Assembly: GCA_037043235.1 (NCBI GenBank)
Contig: JAWRVZ010000049.1
Coordinates: 924,501-988,500, forward strand
DNA from: Rhodeus uyekii
Lineage: Eukaryota; Chordata; Actinopteri; Cypriniformes; Acheilognathidae
DNA: 64,000 bases
Direction of reading: 5' to 3'
Shown: one piece after another, positions 51,688 to 62,661 of the stretch
Layout: every line of letters starts with the position of its first letter
Numbering within the stretch: position 1 is the stretch's first letter
Translations under genes and position numbers: made by a program
The notes under the pieces: generated by a model
Databases searched by the model: none
Told to the model about the DNA's origin: nothing
What the model saw: only the letters and a program-made list of their open reading frames with translations

Positions 51688-53096
51688 TTACCGAAAGTCG
51701 TCCTTGGCTGCTGAAACTTGGAGCAGTTCTAACACGTCACTGTCTATCGGTGAGCTCTCTGGGCAGGGCTCAGTCAGGATTGTGCCCATGAACAGTGGTT
51801 GTTGTGGCTGCGTGGTGTTATCGCTGTCCTTGTGGGATGTGTCAGCCGCATGTCCTTTCAGGTGCTGAAATGAAGTCCTGTGGTCAGCTGTACTCTGTCC
51901 AGGTGTGTTTGTGCCATTCAGATTAAGTGGATTTGCACACACTGCTGAAGGATGATGGAGGGAGAAGTAGATATTGTCCTTTAGCACTCTTGAGCCCAGT
52001 TTGTTTGGGTGCAGGCCATCATGTGTGAACAACTGTCTCTGACTCCAGAACAGATTGAAGTTGTCGATGAAATTCAGTCCCTTTAAGTTGCAGGTTTTTT
52101 GCAGCCATGTATTAAGCCCAAGCAAACGTGTAAATCTATTTGTTCCTCTAGCTGGGAGTGGTCCACTGATGAACGACTGAACTTTTAGACTTCTGAGCAT
52201 TTCAAAAAGTTCATTGAAATCCCTTTTAAGGAGTTCTGACTGCTCCTTCCGAATACCACATGGATGATTAGTCGGTTTGCAGTTTTATATTTCATCAGAA
52301 TGCTCTTAAGTTCTCTGTTTACATCGGAAACTGTAGCTTGTGGAAGGCAGCATGTAGATGTATCCCTGCTGCTAATATTTCTGATAATAGAGTCACCCAC
52401 TATCAGAGTCCTGGGCTCGGCTGCTCTAAGAGCTGAGTGTCGCTGTCTGCTCCACCTTGAGCGGCAGTTAGCATCGGTGTTAGCTGCTGGCTGATTTGAT
52501 CTGTGTCCGATCATGTTTGGGGATTCCTCAACCACATTCATCATGTCTGGAGATTCCTCACTCACATTCATTAACACTTCAAATCTGTTCTCCAGATGTA
52601 TTGGCGGTGGTAGGGAGCTAGTATTTGGGGTAGAGGACGCTACAAAATGCGATACTCGTGACAATCTGATGTCTCGAGTGCCTTTGGGTCTCGCTCCCTG
52701 TTTGTGCCATAGATTAGTATGTTGATCAATTTCGGCACTCAGTATGGCCTGTTTAGGAGCATTAGATTCATGGGACTCACCGGCTGTGTGCTGGGGACGT
52801 CCATGATGAAGCTCTGTTGTGTGTTCCATCTGGTTTGGTAGTCCCACAAGTAGCTTTGTTTCAAGAACTGCAATCCTTTGTAGAAGTCTGTGGCAATTTG
52901 TGCAGCAGGTAGATTCTTCAACCAGAGGAGGCATATTATTTCTAATCTTTTGAGTGTAGGCAGCTGTGTTTTCCCTTCTCCGGAATGTAAGCTGATGGCT
53001 GCCGTCAATGGGAGGCTGGTTGGAAACAATTCCCCTTTTTGTTGCAATTCTTCCAGTTAGAAACTTTGTTGGTGCCAATATTTGTCGTTTGAGCAC
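51688..53096 (-). pseudogene. L2 ORF1 with SGNH-hydrolase-like domain, frameshifted
   Basis: Frame one (53096-52185) has a Cys-containing region (ESTCCTNCHRLLQRI) and, near its end, EPRTLIVGDSIIRNIS, the GDS box with the nucleophilic Ser of SGNH esterases. The second frame (52200-51688) continues with SFISGPLPARGTNRFTRLL, GLNFIDNFNLFW and LFTHDGLHPNKLGSRVL, the catalytic D-G-L-H-P block. A frameshift near 52200-52230 separates the halves. ORF1 proteins of CR1/L2-type LINEs commonly carry such an esterase domain. Confidence 0.8.
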
Positions 53097-53173
53097 TGTG
53101 CTGATTTGCTGAAGTTAAAATTAGGAGATAAAATATAAAAGCAATAGAGCAAAGCGCAGAGCTGTAAGCAAGA

Positions 53174-54540
53174 GCGTCCGAACAGTTGCGAAGCAGGAAG
53201 TAAATAGACTCATCTCTCCCCCCAAACCATCCCACTCCTCTCCCCACCACCACCACCATCCCACTCCCCTCACAGACTCTCCTCTCACCCCCCACATCTC
53301 AATACCCTCATAGACTCCTTAACCGCCCCCCCACCATCCTACTACCCTTATAGACTCTTCGCTCACTCTGTTACTTATTTGCGCCATTTGCACTGCTGAC
53401 TGTTCATTACAGTAACAACTGTTTACAACAACTGTTGACTGTTTACAGTAACAACTGTTTACACTTGCACCTTGCACTACTGTACTTTAGCTGGAACATG
53501 CTCATTTGCACTACCAACTGTTCATACAGTACCAACTGTTTACATTTCGCATCTCCCTTATTTTCACTGTCCATGCTCGTTGCACTACCTTAAATCTACT
53601 GCTTACCTTAAGCTAACAATTGTATACATCTACCTGTAAAATTCTGTTATAGTTAGAGACATATGTGTATACATTTACATTTATAGCACATATTCACCTG
53701 TAAATGCTGTTTATAGACACCTGTAATTATATTTATAGCACACTCACCTGTTATAGTAATAACCATCTGTATATTTATATTCATTGTACATATTACCTGT
53801 AAATCCTGTACATCTCCATATCCTGCACTTATGCAACCATTGTATATATCCTGCACTTGCTGCTATTGCACTTCTGGTTAGACCTAAACTGCATTTCGTT
53901 GCCTTGTGCCTGTACTTGTGCAATGACAATAAAGTTGAATCTAATCTAATCTAATCTAATCTAATCTAAATAAGCCAATTAAGGCCATTGATGATTATGT
54001 CATCAATAAACAGTCAATATCTCCTGATCACATTTTCTCTAATATTTCCCTGCCGTAATAAATATTATTTATAAACACAGTTCCAACCAAAGAAAAACTA
54101 GATTCAAGTCATGAGCCAAACTAGAGCAAACACTAAAACTAAATTATGTTCATTGAAAAATAAATTACAGATATAAAGTCGATCTTGTAACACGTTCCCT
54201 GTCCTCGCTTTGTAATGTCACCCTTGCACCCACTGTGGACTCTTATTTTGCCTTTTGTGTTCGTCAGTTTAAGTTCCGGGTTTTGTCAATCATTCTGTGC
54301 TTTGGTTTCACCTGTGCTTAATTCCAGTCGAGTCAGCTGTGTCCCATCATGTCATGTATAGAGCGCCCCCGATCGTGACGTAGTTTTACGACAGCTGCCA
54401 TCTTGGTAGACAACCTCTAATCAATGTCATGGCGGAAGTGAAGTTAAAGCCAGTGTTATCTCAGAAAAAAACGTTTTATGTAAATCTTGGGACAAAAGTG
54501 AGCATAAGAGTGAAACTAAATATAGAGATATTTATATTTA
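53174..54540. repeat. 1.37-kb tandem duplication, copy 1
   Basis: From GCGTCCGAACAGTTGCGAAG to AACTAAATATAGAGATATTT. It includes 30 bp of the LINE 5' end, minisatellite, a retroposon-like tail (AATGACAATAAAGTTGAATC then (TAATC)n at 53920-53970) and non-coding DNA. No gene. Confidence 0.9.
53213..53345. repeat. C-rich minisatellite, right part
   Basis: Continuation of the array at 48385-48608 on the other side of the LINE (CCCACTCCCCTCACAGACTC), merging into ACCGCCCCCCCACCATCC. Confidence 0.8.
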
Positions 54541-55930
54541 GCGTCCGAACAGTTGCGAAGCAGGAAGTAAATAGACTCATCTCTCCCCCCAAACCATCCC
54601 ACTCCTCTCCCCCCCACCACCACCATCCCACTCCCCTCCCACTCTCCTCTTACCCCCACCATCCCACTCCCCTCACAGACTCTCCTCTCACCCCCCACAT
54701 CTCAATACCCTCATAGACTCCTTAACCGCCCCCCCACCATCCTACTACCCTTATAGACTCTTCGCTCACTCTGTTACTTATTTGCGCCATTTGCACTGCT
54801 GACTGTTCATTACAGTAACAACTGTTTACAACAACTGTTTACTGTTTACAGTAACAACTGTTTACATTTGCACCTTGCACTACTGTACTTTAGCTGGAAC
54901 ATGCTCATTTGCACTACCAACTGTTCATACAGTACCAACTGTTTACATTTCGCATCTCCCTTATTTGCACTGTCCATGCTCATTGCACTACCTTAAATCT
55001 ACTGCTTACCTTAAGCTAACAATTGTATACATCTACCTGTAAAATTCTGTTATAGTTAGAGACATCTGTGTATACATTTACATTTATAGCACATATTCAC
55101 CTGTAAATGCTGTTTATAGACACCTGTAATTATATTTATAGCACACTCACCTGTTATAGTAATAACCATCTGTATATTTATATTCATTGTACATATTACC
55201 TGTAAATCCTGTACATCTCCATATCCTGCACTTATGCAACCATTGTATATATCCTGCACTTACTGATATTGCACTTCTGGTTAGACCTAAACTGCATTTC
55301 GTTGCCTTGTGCCTGTACTTGTGCAATGACAATAAAGTTGAATCTAATCTAATCTAATCTAATCTAAATAAGCCAATTAAGGCCATTGATGATTATGTCA
55401 TCAATGAACAGTCAATATCTCCTGATCACATTTTCTCTAATATTTCCCTGCCGTAATAAATATTATTTATAAACACAGTTCCAACCAAAGAAAAACTAGA
55501 TTCAAGTCATGAGCCAAACTAGAGCAAACACTAAAACTAAATTATTATGTTCATTGAAAAATAAATTACAGATATAAAGTCGATCTTGTAACACGTTCCC
55601 TGTCCTCGCTTTGTAATGTCACCCTTGCACCCACTGTGGACTCTTATTTTGCCTTTTGTGTTCGTCAGTTTAAGTTCCGGGTTTTGTCAATCATTCTGTG
55701 CTTTGGTTTCACCTGTGCTTAATTCCAGTCGAGTCAGCTGTGTCCCATCATGTCATGTATAGAGCGCCCCCGATCGTGACGTAGTTTTACGACAGCTGCC
55801 ATCTTGGTAGACAACCTCTAATCAATGTCATGGCGGAAGTGAAGTTAAAGCCAGTGTTATCTCAGAAAAAAACGTTTTATGTAAATCTTGGGACAAAAGT
55901 GAGCATAAGAGTGAAACTAAATATAGAGAT
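54541..55930. repeat. 1.37-kb tandem duplication, copy 2
   Basis: Starts at the same GCGTCCGAACAG and runs to AACTAAATATAGAGATGG. It differs by a slightly longer minisatellite and a handful of substitutions, so the duplication is recent. Confidence 0.9.
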
Positions 55931-56289
55931 GGACTAAATAAAGAGACAGGTACGATGCAAAAATAGCATTAATAAAGGGACAGGATACTTATGAAATTTT
56001 GACCTGGTCTACGGACGTCAGTCTTCTACCGAACACAACATACATAAATGTTCTCAACTATCTGATGCTGGTTCCCTATTATTATTTCTGGCAGCATTGT
56101 TATGTTTGCCGAATGCTTGAGTCCTCTGGTAATGAAGAAGAATTATTCTCTGCTGATTTACAATCCATCTAGTACCTCCCAGATACGAGATTGGGTTTTT
56201 CATTACCCTTACTTCTCTGTTATGAAGGATGGATGTGATTCTGGTTTGAAGCGGAGCAAGTTTGGCCAGCGCAGAACTGCGGTTACCCG

Positions 56290-56398
56290 ATGAAGTGGGA
56301 CATATTTGGGAGAGGTTTGGCCAAGCGCTTGTGTATCTGGTTGTGTCTCGAGAGACGACTCACTGCACACTTTATCTCTCCATCACTTATCACTGAAT
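56290..56398 (+). mobile_element. Small DIRS-type fragment
   Basis: One frame reads IWERFGQALVYLVVSRETTH then CTLYLSI, corresponding to IWEKFGRAQVDLFASHEATH of the DIRS at about 9515-9590. It abuts the inverted receptor exon at 56404, so it marks a rearrangement breakpoint. Confidence 0.6.
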
Positions 56399-56403
56399 CG
56401 CGC

Positions 56404-56828
56404 TATGATCTTCAGCTCCTTCCTGCCATTAGTGAAGAAACCCAGAATCCAGGAGCAACCAAGAACCACAAACTGAGCCAGTGTTTTAAATGCCATAATC
56501 CTGCACAGAGAGAAAAAAGGAGAGTTAATGCGTCTTTATTGACTACAAATTGTTTTCTATGCACTGTTCAAATCATATTGTTTGTTACTTGGTTTGTTTC
56601 ATCTGTGAAAGTTCAGCGTTCAGATTTTTGAGAGTTGAGTTCAGATTGATGATGATGTTGATGAAGAAAATCATGTTCAACTGAAAACAAAAGGAATAAT
56701 TAATCATCTTGTTTTGCCTTTAATATAAATGAAAATCATGAGAAATAATAAATGTACTTACTGCAAGAATGACACAAACAGGACCCAGAAAACTCCAGAT
56801 AAAACCTTTATCCATTTTAATCCAGCAT
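56404..56828 (-). pseudogene. Inverted receptor 7TM exons (unit 3 remnant)
   Basis: Three exons of the ADGRE-like receptor lie on the minus strand in transcription order: 56828-56762 (67 nt, CWIKMDKGFIWSFLGPVC), 56680-56589 (92 nt, LNMIFFINIIINLNSTLK to QMKQTK) and 56500 to about 56404 (IMAFKTLAQFVVLGCSWILG, cut off within NGRKELKI). The first two keep exact length, phase and GT-AG sites. The last breaks in mid-exon, losing TM7. Without upstream exons this is a dead fragment, most likely of the third gene. Confidence 0.85.
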
Positions 56829-57591
56829 CTGTTTGGAGGAAAACACAATATGTTGGCAAACTGACTATCGAAGATTTGAGTTCAATGTCATTTATTTTAT
56901 TTTGTTATATATATATGGGCCATTCTACAGAATTGGTGACAAAACAGAGTTGGAAACATCTTGAAATTTTTTATTTTTCCCCCACAAATTTTGCACGTAT
57001 GCAAATTGTACAATATCCAAGGTATACATTTCTAGTAATTTTGCAGTTAATTCTCAAATTATATTTTCAGAAAATGCTGGAATATTTTCATACACCCCAA
57101 ATTTGTCACTACCAAAACACAACAATATATCAAAAATTAAGCAGGCTTATAATGACCTATTAAGATTTTGTTCACATCAACCTTGTAAATATATTTTTTC
57201 TCTATTTAAAAAAAAAATGTTTACAGGTTAAATCAATAAAAATGACAAATTTAATAATATTTTAAGTGTCATTTATGAGATTTGTTGTATTTTGAACCCA
57301 ATCTTTCTTTGTAGAAGGCATAAAGTTTATCATACTGATTTCAAAGTTAAGGATTCATTAGGTTGAATATGCATTAAACTAAACACTATCATAATGTTTT
57401 AGTTGATAATTCAATATACTTTATTTTTGACAAAACTTTCCATGTTTTGGTAGTGACAGCACATTTTCGGTAGTGACAGTAATGTTTTGGTAGTGACTCC
57501 AATACTTAGTTTGCCATAGTTGAATCAGACATTCAACATTTTATGTTAATACAAATAACTAGTTATATTGCACATATGCAGTCAGCACGTA

Positions 57592-58797
57592 CACTCACCT
57601 AAAGGATTATTAGGAACACCATACTAATACTGTGTTTGACCCCCTTTCACCTTCAGAACTGCCTTAATTCTACGTGGCATTGATTCAACAAGGTGCTGAA
57701 AGCATTCTTTTGAAATTTTGGCCCATACTGATAGTTATCAATGCATCTCGCAGTTGATGGAGATTTGTGGGATGTACATCCAGGGCACAAAGCTCCCGTT
57801 CCACCACATCCCAAAGATGCTCTATTGGGTTGAGATCTGGTGACTGTGGGGCATTTTAGTGCAGTGAACTCATTGTCATGTTCAAAAAACCAATTTGAAA
57901 TGATTCGAGCTTTGTGACATGGTGCATTATCCTGCTGGAAGCAGCATCAGAGGATGGGTACATGGTGGTCATAAAGGGATGGACATGGTCAAAAACAATG
58001 CTCAGGTAGGTCGTGGCATTTAAACGAAAAGGCCTAAAGGGCCTAAAGTGTGCCAAGAAAACATCCCCCACACCATTAAACCACCATCACCAGCCTGCAC
58101 AGTGGTAACAAGGCATGATGGATCCATGTTCCCATTCTGTTTACGCCAAATTCTGACTCTACCATCTGAATGTCTCAACAGAAATCGAGACTCATCAGAC
58201 CAGGCAACATTTTTCCAGTCTTCAACTGTCCAATTTTGATGAGCTCATGCAAATTGTAGCCTCTTTTTCCTATTTGTAGTGGAGATGAGTGGTACCCGGT
58301 GGGGTGTTCTGCTGTTGCAGCCCATCTGCCTCAAGGTTGTGCGTGTTGTGGCTTCACAAATGCTTTGCTGCAAACCTCAGTTGTAACGAGTGGTTAATTC
58401 AGTCAAAGTTGCTCTTCTATCAGCTTGAATCAGTCGGCCCGTTCTCCTCTGACCTCTAGCATCAACCAGGTATTTTCACCCACAGGACTGCCACATACTG
58501 GATGTTTTTCCCTTTTCACAGCATTCTTTGTAAACCCTAGAAATGGTTGTGCGTGAAAATCCCAGTAACTGAGCAGATTGTGAAATACTCAGACCGGCCC
58601 GTCTGGCACCAACAACCATGCCACGCTCAAAATTGCTTAAATCACCTTTCTTTCCCATTCTGACATTCAGTTTGGAGTTCAGGAGATTGTCTTGACCCCT
58701 AAATGCATTGAAGCAACTGCCATGTTTATTAGATTGATTAGAAAATTGCATTAATGAGAAATTGAACAGGTGCTCCTAATAATCCTTTAGGTGAGTG
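57592..58797 (-). mobile_element. Tc1/mariner transposon, inactive
   Basis: 1206 bp between TA target sites (57590-57591 and 58798-58799), with inverted ends CACTCACCTAAAGGATTATT and its complement. The transposase begins on the minus strand at 58658 (MGKKGDLSNFERGMVVGARR), with the paired-type helix-turn-helix SISQSAQLLGFSRTTISRVY. It hits a stop after WQSCG at 58476. Later pieces (NWTVEDWKNVAWSDESRF, MVWGMF-like) continue out of frame towards 57856. Typical fish Tc1 family; no longer coding. Confidence 0.92.
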
Positions 58798-59116
58798 TAT
58801 AACATATTCATTCAGATAATTATCCAGAACCACATAGAGACACTCTCTCTCTCTCTTGTAGTCTTTCTAGGCATTTATATCATAGAAATTACAATTATTG
58901 ACAACAACCTAACAATCCAACGCTATCATCCTATCTATAACCACTCCTGTTTGAATCGCCCGCTCCGAGCAGGACTCAAACCCTGGTCCGCTGGTATGAG
59001 AGTCAGACTGTTACATATCATTGACTGCACCCTTAATTGTAACCTTATCACATTACATAATTTTAACTTGCATACTAAAACACTACTAAAACATACTACA
59101 GTAGTAATGATTTGCA

Positions 59117-59318
59117 TAACTGTAAAAAAAAAAAAAAAAGTTGAGAAAAGTTAAATGCAACCAGCTGCAGAACATTTTTGAGTTTTCTCAACTTAGGGCC
59201 AATAGTTGTACAAACTTTGTTTGAGTTATCTCAACTTTTATTCCTGTTAAATAGTTGATTAAACTTTAAAAGCTGAATTTGTCATACAAAACATAAGTTG
59301 GATTTTTTTACAGTGTAC
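59117..59318. mobile_element. MITE with ACTGTAAAAAA ends
   Basis: The left end ACTGTAAAAAAAA and the inverted right end TTTTTTTACAGT enclose about 175 bp with repeated TTGAGTT/CTCAACTT text. No ORF. Confidence 0.6.
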
Positions 59319-60234
59319 AAAATTTTTGTTTATTACGGATTAATAAAGCATTGTGTTCCCTTGTCACTACCAAAACAACGATGTCACAACCGAAACTTCA
59401 AGACATGTTTCGGTCGTGACTGTTTTGGTAGTGACAATTTTAGATAATTTTGAGCCTAGCTCGAAGATGCAAATCAGCACATGGTTAGCAATCACTGGTC
59501 AGAACAGTGGTACACATATAAAAACTACATTTTATGGAATAACATCCAAAAAAGTTTTCTTAATAGCAGAAAAAATGTGTTTGGTAGTGACATTCCTTAA
59601 AGTTACACACAGATTTTCAGACTTTAGAACACATTTACCTCAAAATGATGGGATCAATCTACTCACCATATAGCATATGAGAGAGAGGGACATGTGGTTA
59701 AAATGGTTGGTTAAAATCAGTCTCACCCAATGGACTAAAACATTCAGTGTTTTGGTAGTGACATGAAAATATGGGACATGTTTTTTTTACATAAAGATTC
59801 ATGATTTAAAAATAAAATAAAAAATCTAAAAAATTTTCAACAAAACAAAAAGATGCGTTTAAAAACAAGAAAGGAAAAAATTGCAAAAAATATTTAAATA
59901 TCATTTTCACAAGTTGAAATTTACATGTAAGGGTTTGGGACAGCCACCTCCTAATTGAAAGTACCCAATGCATGATGATATTATAAATATAAAGCTTTTA
60001 AATATTTAAAATATTATTGTGCATTTCAATAAATAATTTAAGGATCTTAGTAAACATCTAAGATTTGAATATTTAAATGCTTGTCAAATGTGTTTTTTGG
60101 ATGGGGGACACCAATGTGTCTACATTTCTTTAAAATATATTTTCTTTTAAACAAAAGAAAGAAACTCATTCAGGTTTTGACTTGAGTGTGAGTCATGATA
60201 CATTTTCACTTTTTTTTTTTAACTTGCGAAATAA

Positions 60235-61264
60235 TTCATCGAATTTGCCTCAAAAATGAACTTGAGGCTATATCTCCGCAACGCATTTGTGTATTCTGAC
60301 CAAACTTGGTGTGTGTCATAGTGGTCATGATCTGAGGCTACATGCTGAGTTTTGGCGCACTGCCCCCTAGTGGTCAGGAGATATATATATTTTTTACATT
60401 TTTGCTCATAACTTCTGAACACTTTGGTCAAAAATCATAAAACTGGTCTCGTTAGATTCAGTGCATCATGTTGAGTTGTGTGATATCTCATATCGGCCAT
60501 TTTGAGCTTCGGACATTTTGAATTTTGTCGTAAAATGCTATATTTAACGAACACACTGGCGTATCGTGACGAAACTCAGTATGTGTCTTTGGCACCTGGG
60601 CCTGATACGACACAAAAAAGTTTCGGGGTAGCGCCACCTTGTGGTCAAAAGACAGGTGCAGGGAGTGAAACAATGACCGAATAGACAGGAAGTGAAACAA
60701 TGACAAGACTGACAGGAAGTGACAAAGAAGACCCAGACAGACAGGAACCAGTGTTACAGCTTCTTTGCTTCTCACTTATGAAAATAAAACTTGAAATGTC
60801 AACTACAGCCACTAGACGTCAGCAGAACATTACTCAACGTGTCATTTGCCCTTTTCACATTGATGAAAATTATACATTAAGGAAAAGTAGTCAATTAAAC
60901 ATTTAGTTTTATTCAAAAGTTCTGTTGTTGTTTTTACTATAGCTATAAAAATAAACGCCTTCATAAAGAATAAAAAATTATTATACTTCTTATAATTTAT
61001 CAATAAGTTGCTGTTTTCTATTCAAGAGTTGTTTAAATGAAAATACTGACATGTGTATTATTGTAAATAATTGTAAACTCCATTGGATCTACTGGGTTTA
61101 TTTTCCCCATTTTAAAAATGCACATAGTAAATAGACTGTCAGTGTATGCTTAAAGTTTATTTGATAAAATTACATTTCAGAGACAAAGGGTTTTCTCTCC
61201 GGCCAAGATTAAGTGTTTTGATGTCAAAATGATTTTACTGCTCTATATCAGCAATGCTTTACCC
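60235..61264. repeat. Degenerate dispersed repeat, left part
   Basis: Non-coding DNA in which phrases such as ACCAAACTTGGTGTGTGTCA, GCGCCACCTTGTGGTCA and CTCATAACTTCTGAACAC recur in variant form. The same style of text continues at 61531-61800 and 62660-64000. Family not recognised. Confidence 0.5.
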
Positions 61265-61529
61265 CAGTGGTCGCCAACCCGTCGATCGCGATCGACCGGT
61301 CGATCTTTGGTCGCCATTCGGTCGATCGCGATCGATTGGTCGACCTTTATCACCATCCCGGAAGCTCCCGAAAATAGGAACGTTTCAGTTGCCAAATTAG
61401 CGAGTCTGTCAGTCTGTCTGCAAGCTCTCCCGCGCGCACCCCCCCCCCCCCCCCCGTCAACAAGTCGATCTTGCCTCTCATTTAGGCAGAGGAGGGTGAT
61501 CTTCAGTTTCAAAAGGTTGGTGACCACTG
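61265..61529. mobile_element. hAT MITE with perfect 8-bp TSD
   Basis: Ends CAGTGGTCGCCAACC and GGTTGGTGACCACTG, flanked by CTTTACCC at 61257-61264 and 61530-61537. 265 bp, without an ORF. It contains GTCGATCGCGATCGA palindromes and a poly-C run. Confidence 0.9.
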
Positions 61530-61807
61530 CTTTACCCAATTGACACCAAACTTTGCATGTGTCATTCTCACCTGTCTATGGACATACCAAGTGATTTGAC
61601 ACATCAGTTTGTTTACAGCGGTTGAACGTGATAAAACGTTAAATTGAATTTCTAAAGACCGTATTGATGATTTTTCAGCCATTTAGTCTGAAGTCATATT
61701 GAAATGTCTTTAGATTCTTACTACTGTCGGTCTGATGCTGCCAGCCATGTCAACATCACATTTAATGCCCTCCTTGTGCTTGGCCCCGTCATGGCTGCTT
61801 GCAGCTA

Positions 61808-62659
61808 CAGTGATACCTCGGTTTACGAGCGACTTGGTATACGAGCAAATCGGTGTACGATCATGGAAGGTGGAATCGGTGTACGAGCATTGTATTGGTG
61901 TACGAGAAAAAATTTCCCTCACCCATGCGCAGTTTTGTGTGGAAAAAGTCCTAATGCTCAGCGTGGTTGCAAGCATTTTTACTGTAAATATCCTAAACAC
62001 AGCCTCTCATAACACAGTCATGAAATTCCAACCCCTTTATCACCCCTTAACTCATTAATTCTCTTAGCTTCGCTTGGTTTGGCTGCATTATTCACCACAG
62101 AGATACTTTTATAAGTGATTAAGTGGTTAACACTTTTGTTCACGTAGTGAAATATACACTTACGGTGCCTCTAAGCAGTAACTGTCACGGTTCATGAATT
62201 CATTGTCTCCTGGTTCTGCCTGAGTGTGTATGTATGTGTGTGGTCACTGAGCACTTGATTCTCTCCCCGCTTTCGTTCACGGCTCCCCATCTCACGACTT
62301 TCACTCTGGATTATCACTTCATTTGTATTCTGCACTATTATAATAAATTCACTCATTTGCACTTGAATCCTTGCTTTCCCCACTCCCCCCTCCTCCATCC
62401 TCTCTCCTCAGCTGAAGTGCATTGCAGTACATTGTCAATTATCAATTAGTATTTATATGAGATCTTCATGGTTATAATTTTAACCTAATTAATAGGGTAA
62501 AACCTAAAAAAATATTTAAAATGGGCATTTGTGGTGGTGTGGAACGATTAAATTGATTTTTAGTGCATTCTTATGGGGACATTTGTTTTGGTGTACGAGC
62601 ATTTTGGTTAATGAGCTCGCTCTTGGAACGAATTAAACTCGTAAACCGAGGTATTACTG
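61808..62659. mobile_element. Non-autonomous pogo/Tigger-like element
   Basis: Terminal repeats CAGTGATACCTCGGTTTACGA and its near-complement at 62638-62659, each next to TA (61806-61807, 62660-62661). The sub-terminal region has repeated GTGTACGAGCA. The interior may hold an LTR-like insertion starting TGTCACGGTTCATG near 62184. No transposase seen. Confidence 0.75.
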
Positions 62660-62661
62660 TA

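Larger units (their letters stand above)
48609..53205 (-). mobile_element. L2-clade LINE, nearly full length
   Basis: A 4.6-kb minus-strand element with ORF1 (two frames, 53096-51688), ORF2 (51338-48774) and a 3' UTR ending at 48609 (GGCAAGGCAAGTTTATTTG on the plus strand). It is inserted within the C-rich minisatellite. The 5' end is taken as about 53205, where CTATTTACTTCCTGCTTCGC begins on the minus strand. ORF2 has lost part of the RT, so the copy cannot move by itself. Confidence 0.85.
56925..59940. repeat. AT-rich region with recurring GGTAGTGACA motif
   Basis: The decamer GGTAGTGACA (or GTCACTACC) preceded by TTTT occurs near 57105, 57450, 57470, 57487, 59363, 59431, 59582 and 59753, on both strands, around a Tc1 element and a MITE. 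No ORF with recognisable domains. It may be an old non-autonomous transposon with subterminal repeats. Confidence 0.45.

Noticed and set aside
56729..57163. 144-codon plus-strand ORF
   Set aside because: It overlaps an inverted receptor exon in antisense and has no recognisable features.
58945..59020. tRNA-like B-box text on the minus strand (GGTTTGAGTCCTGCTCGGAG)
   Set aside because: No matching A box or cloverleaf could be traced; at most a SINE remnant.
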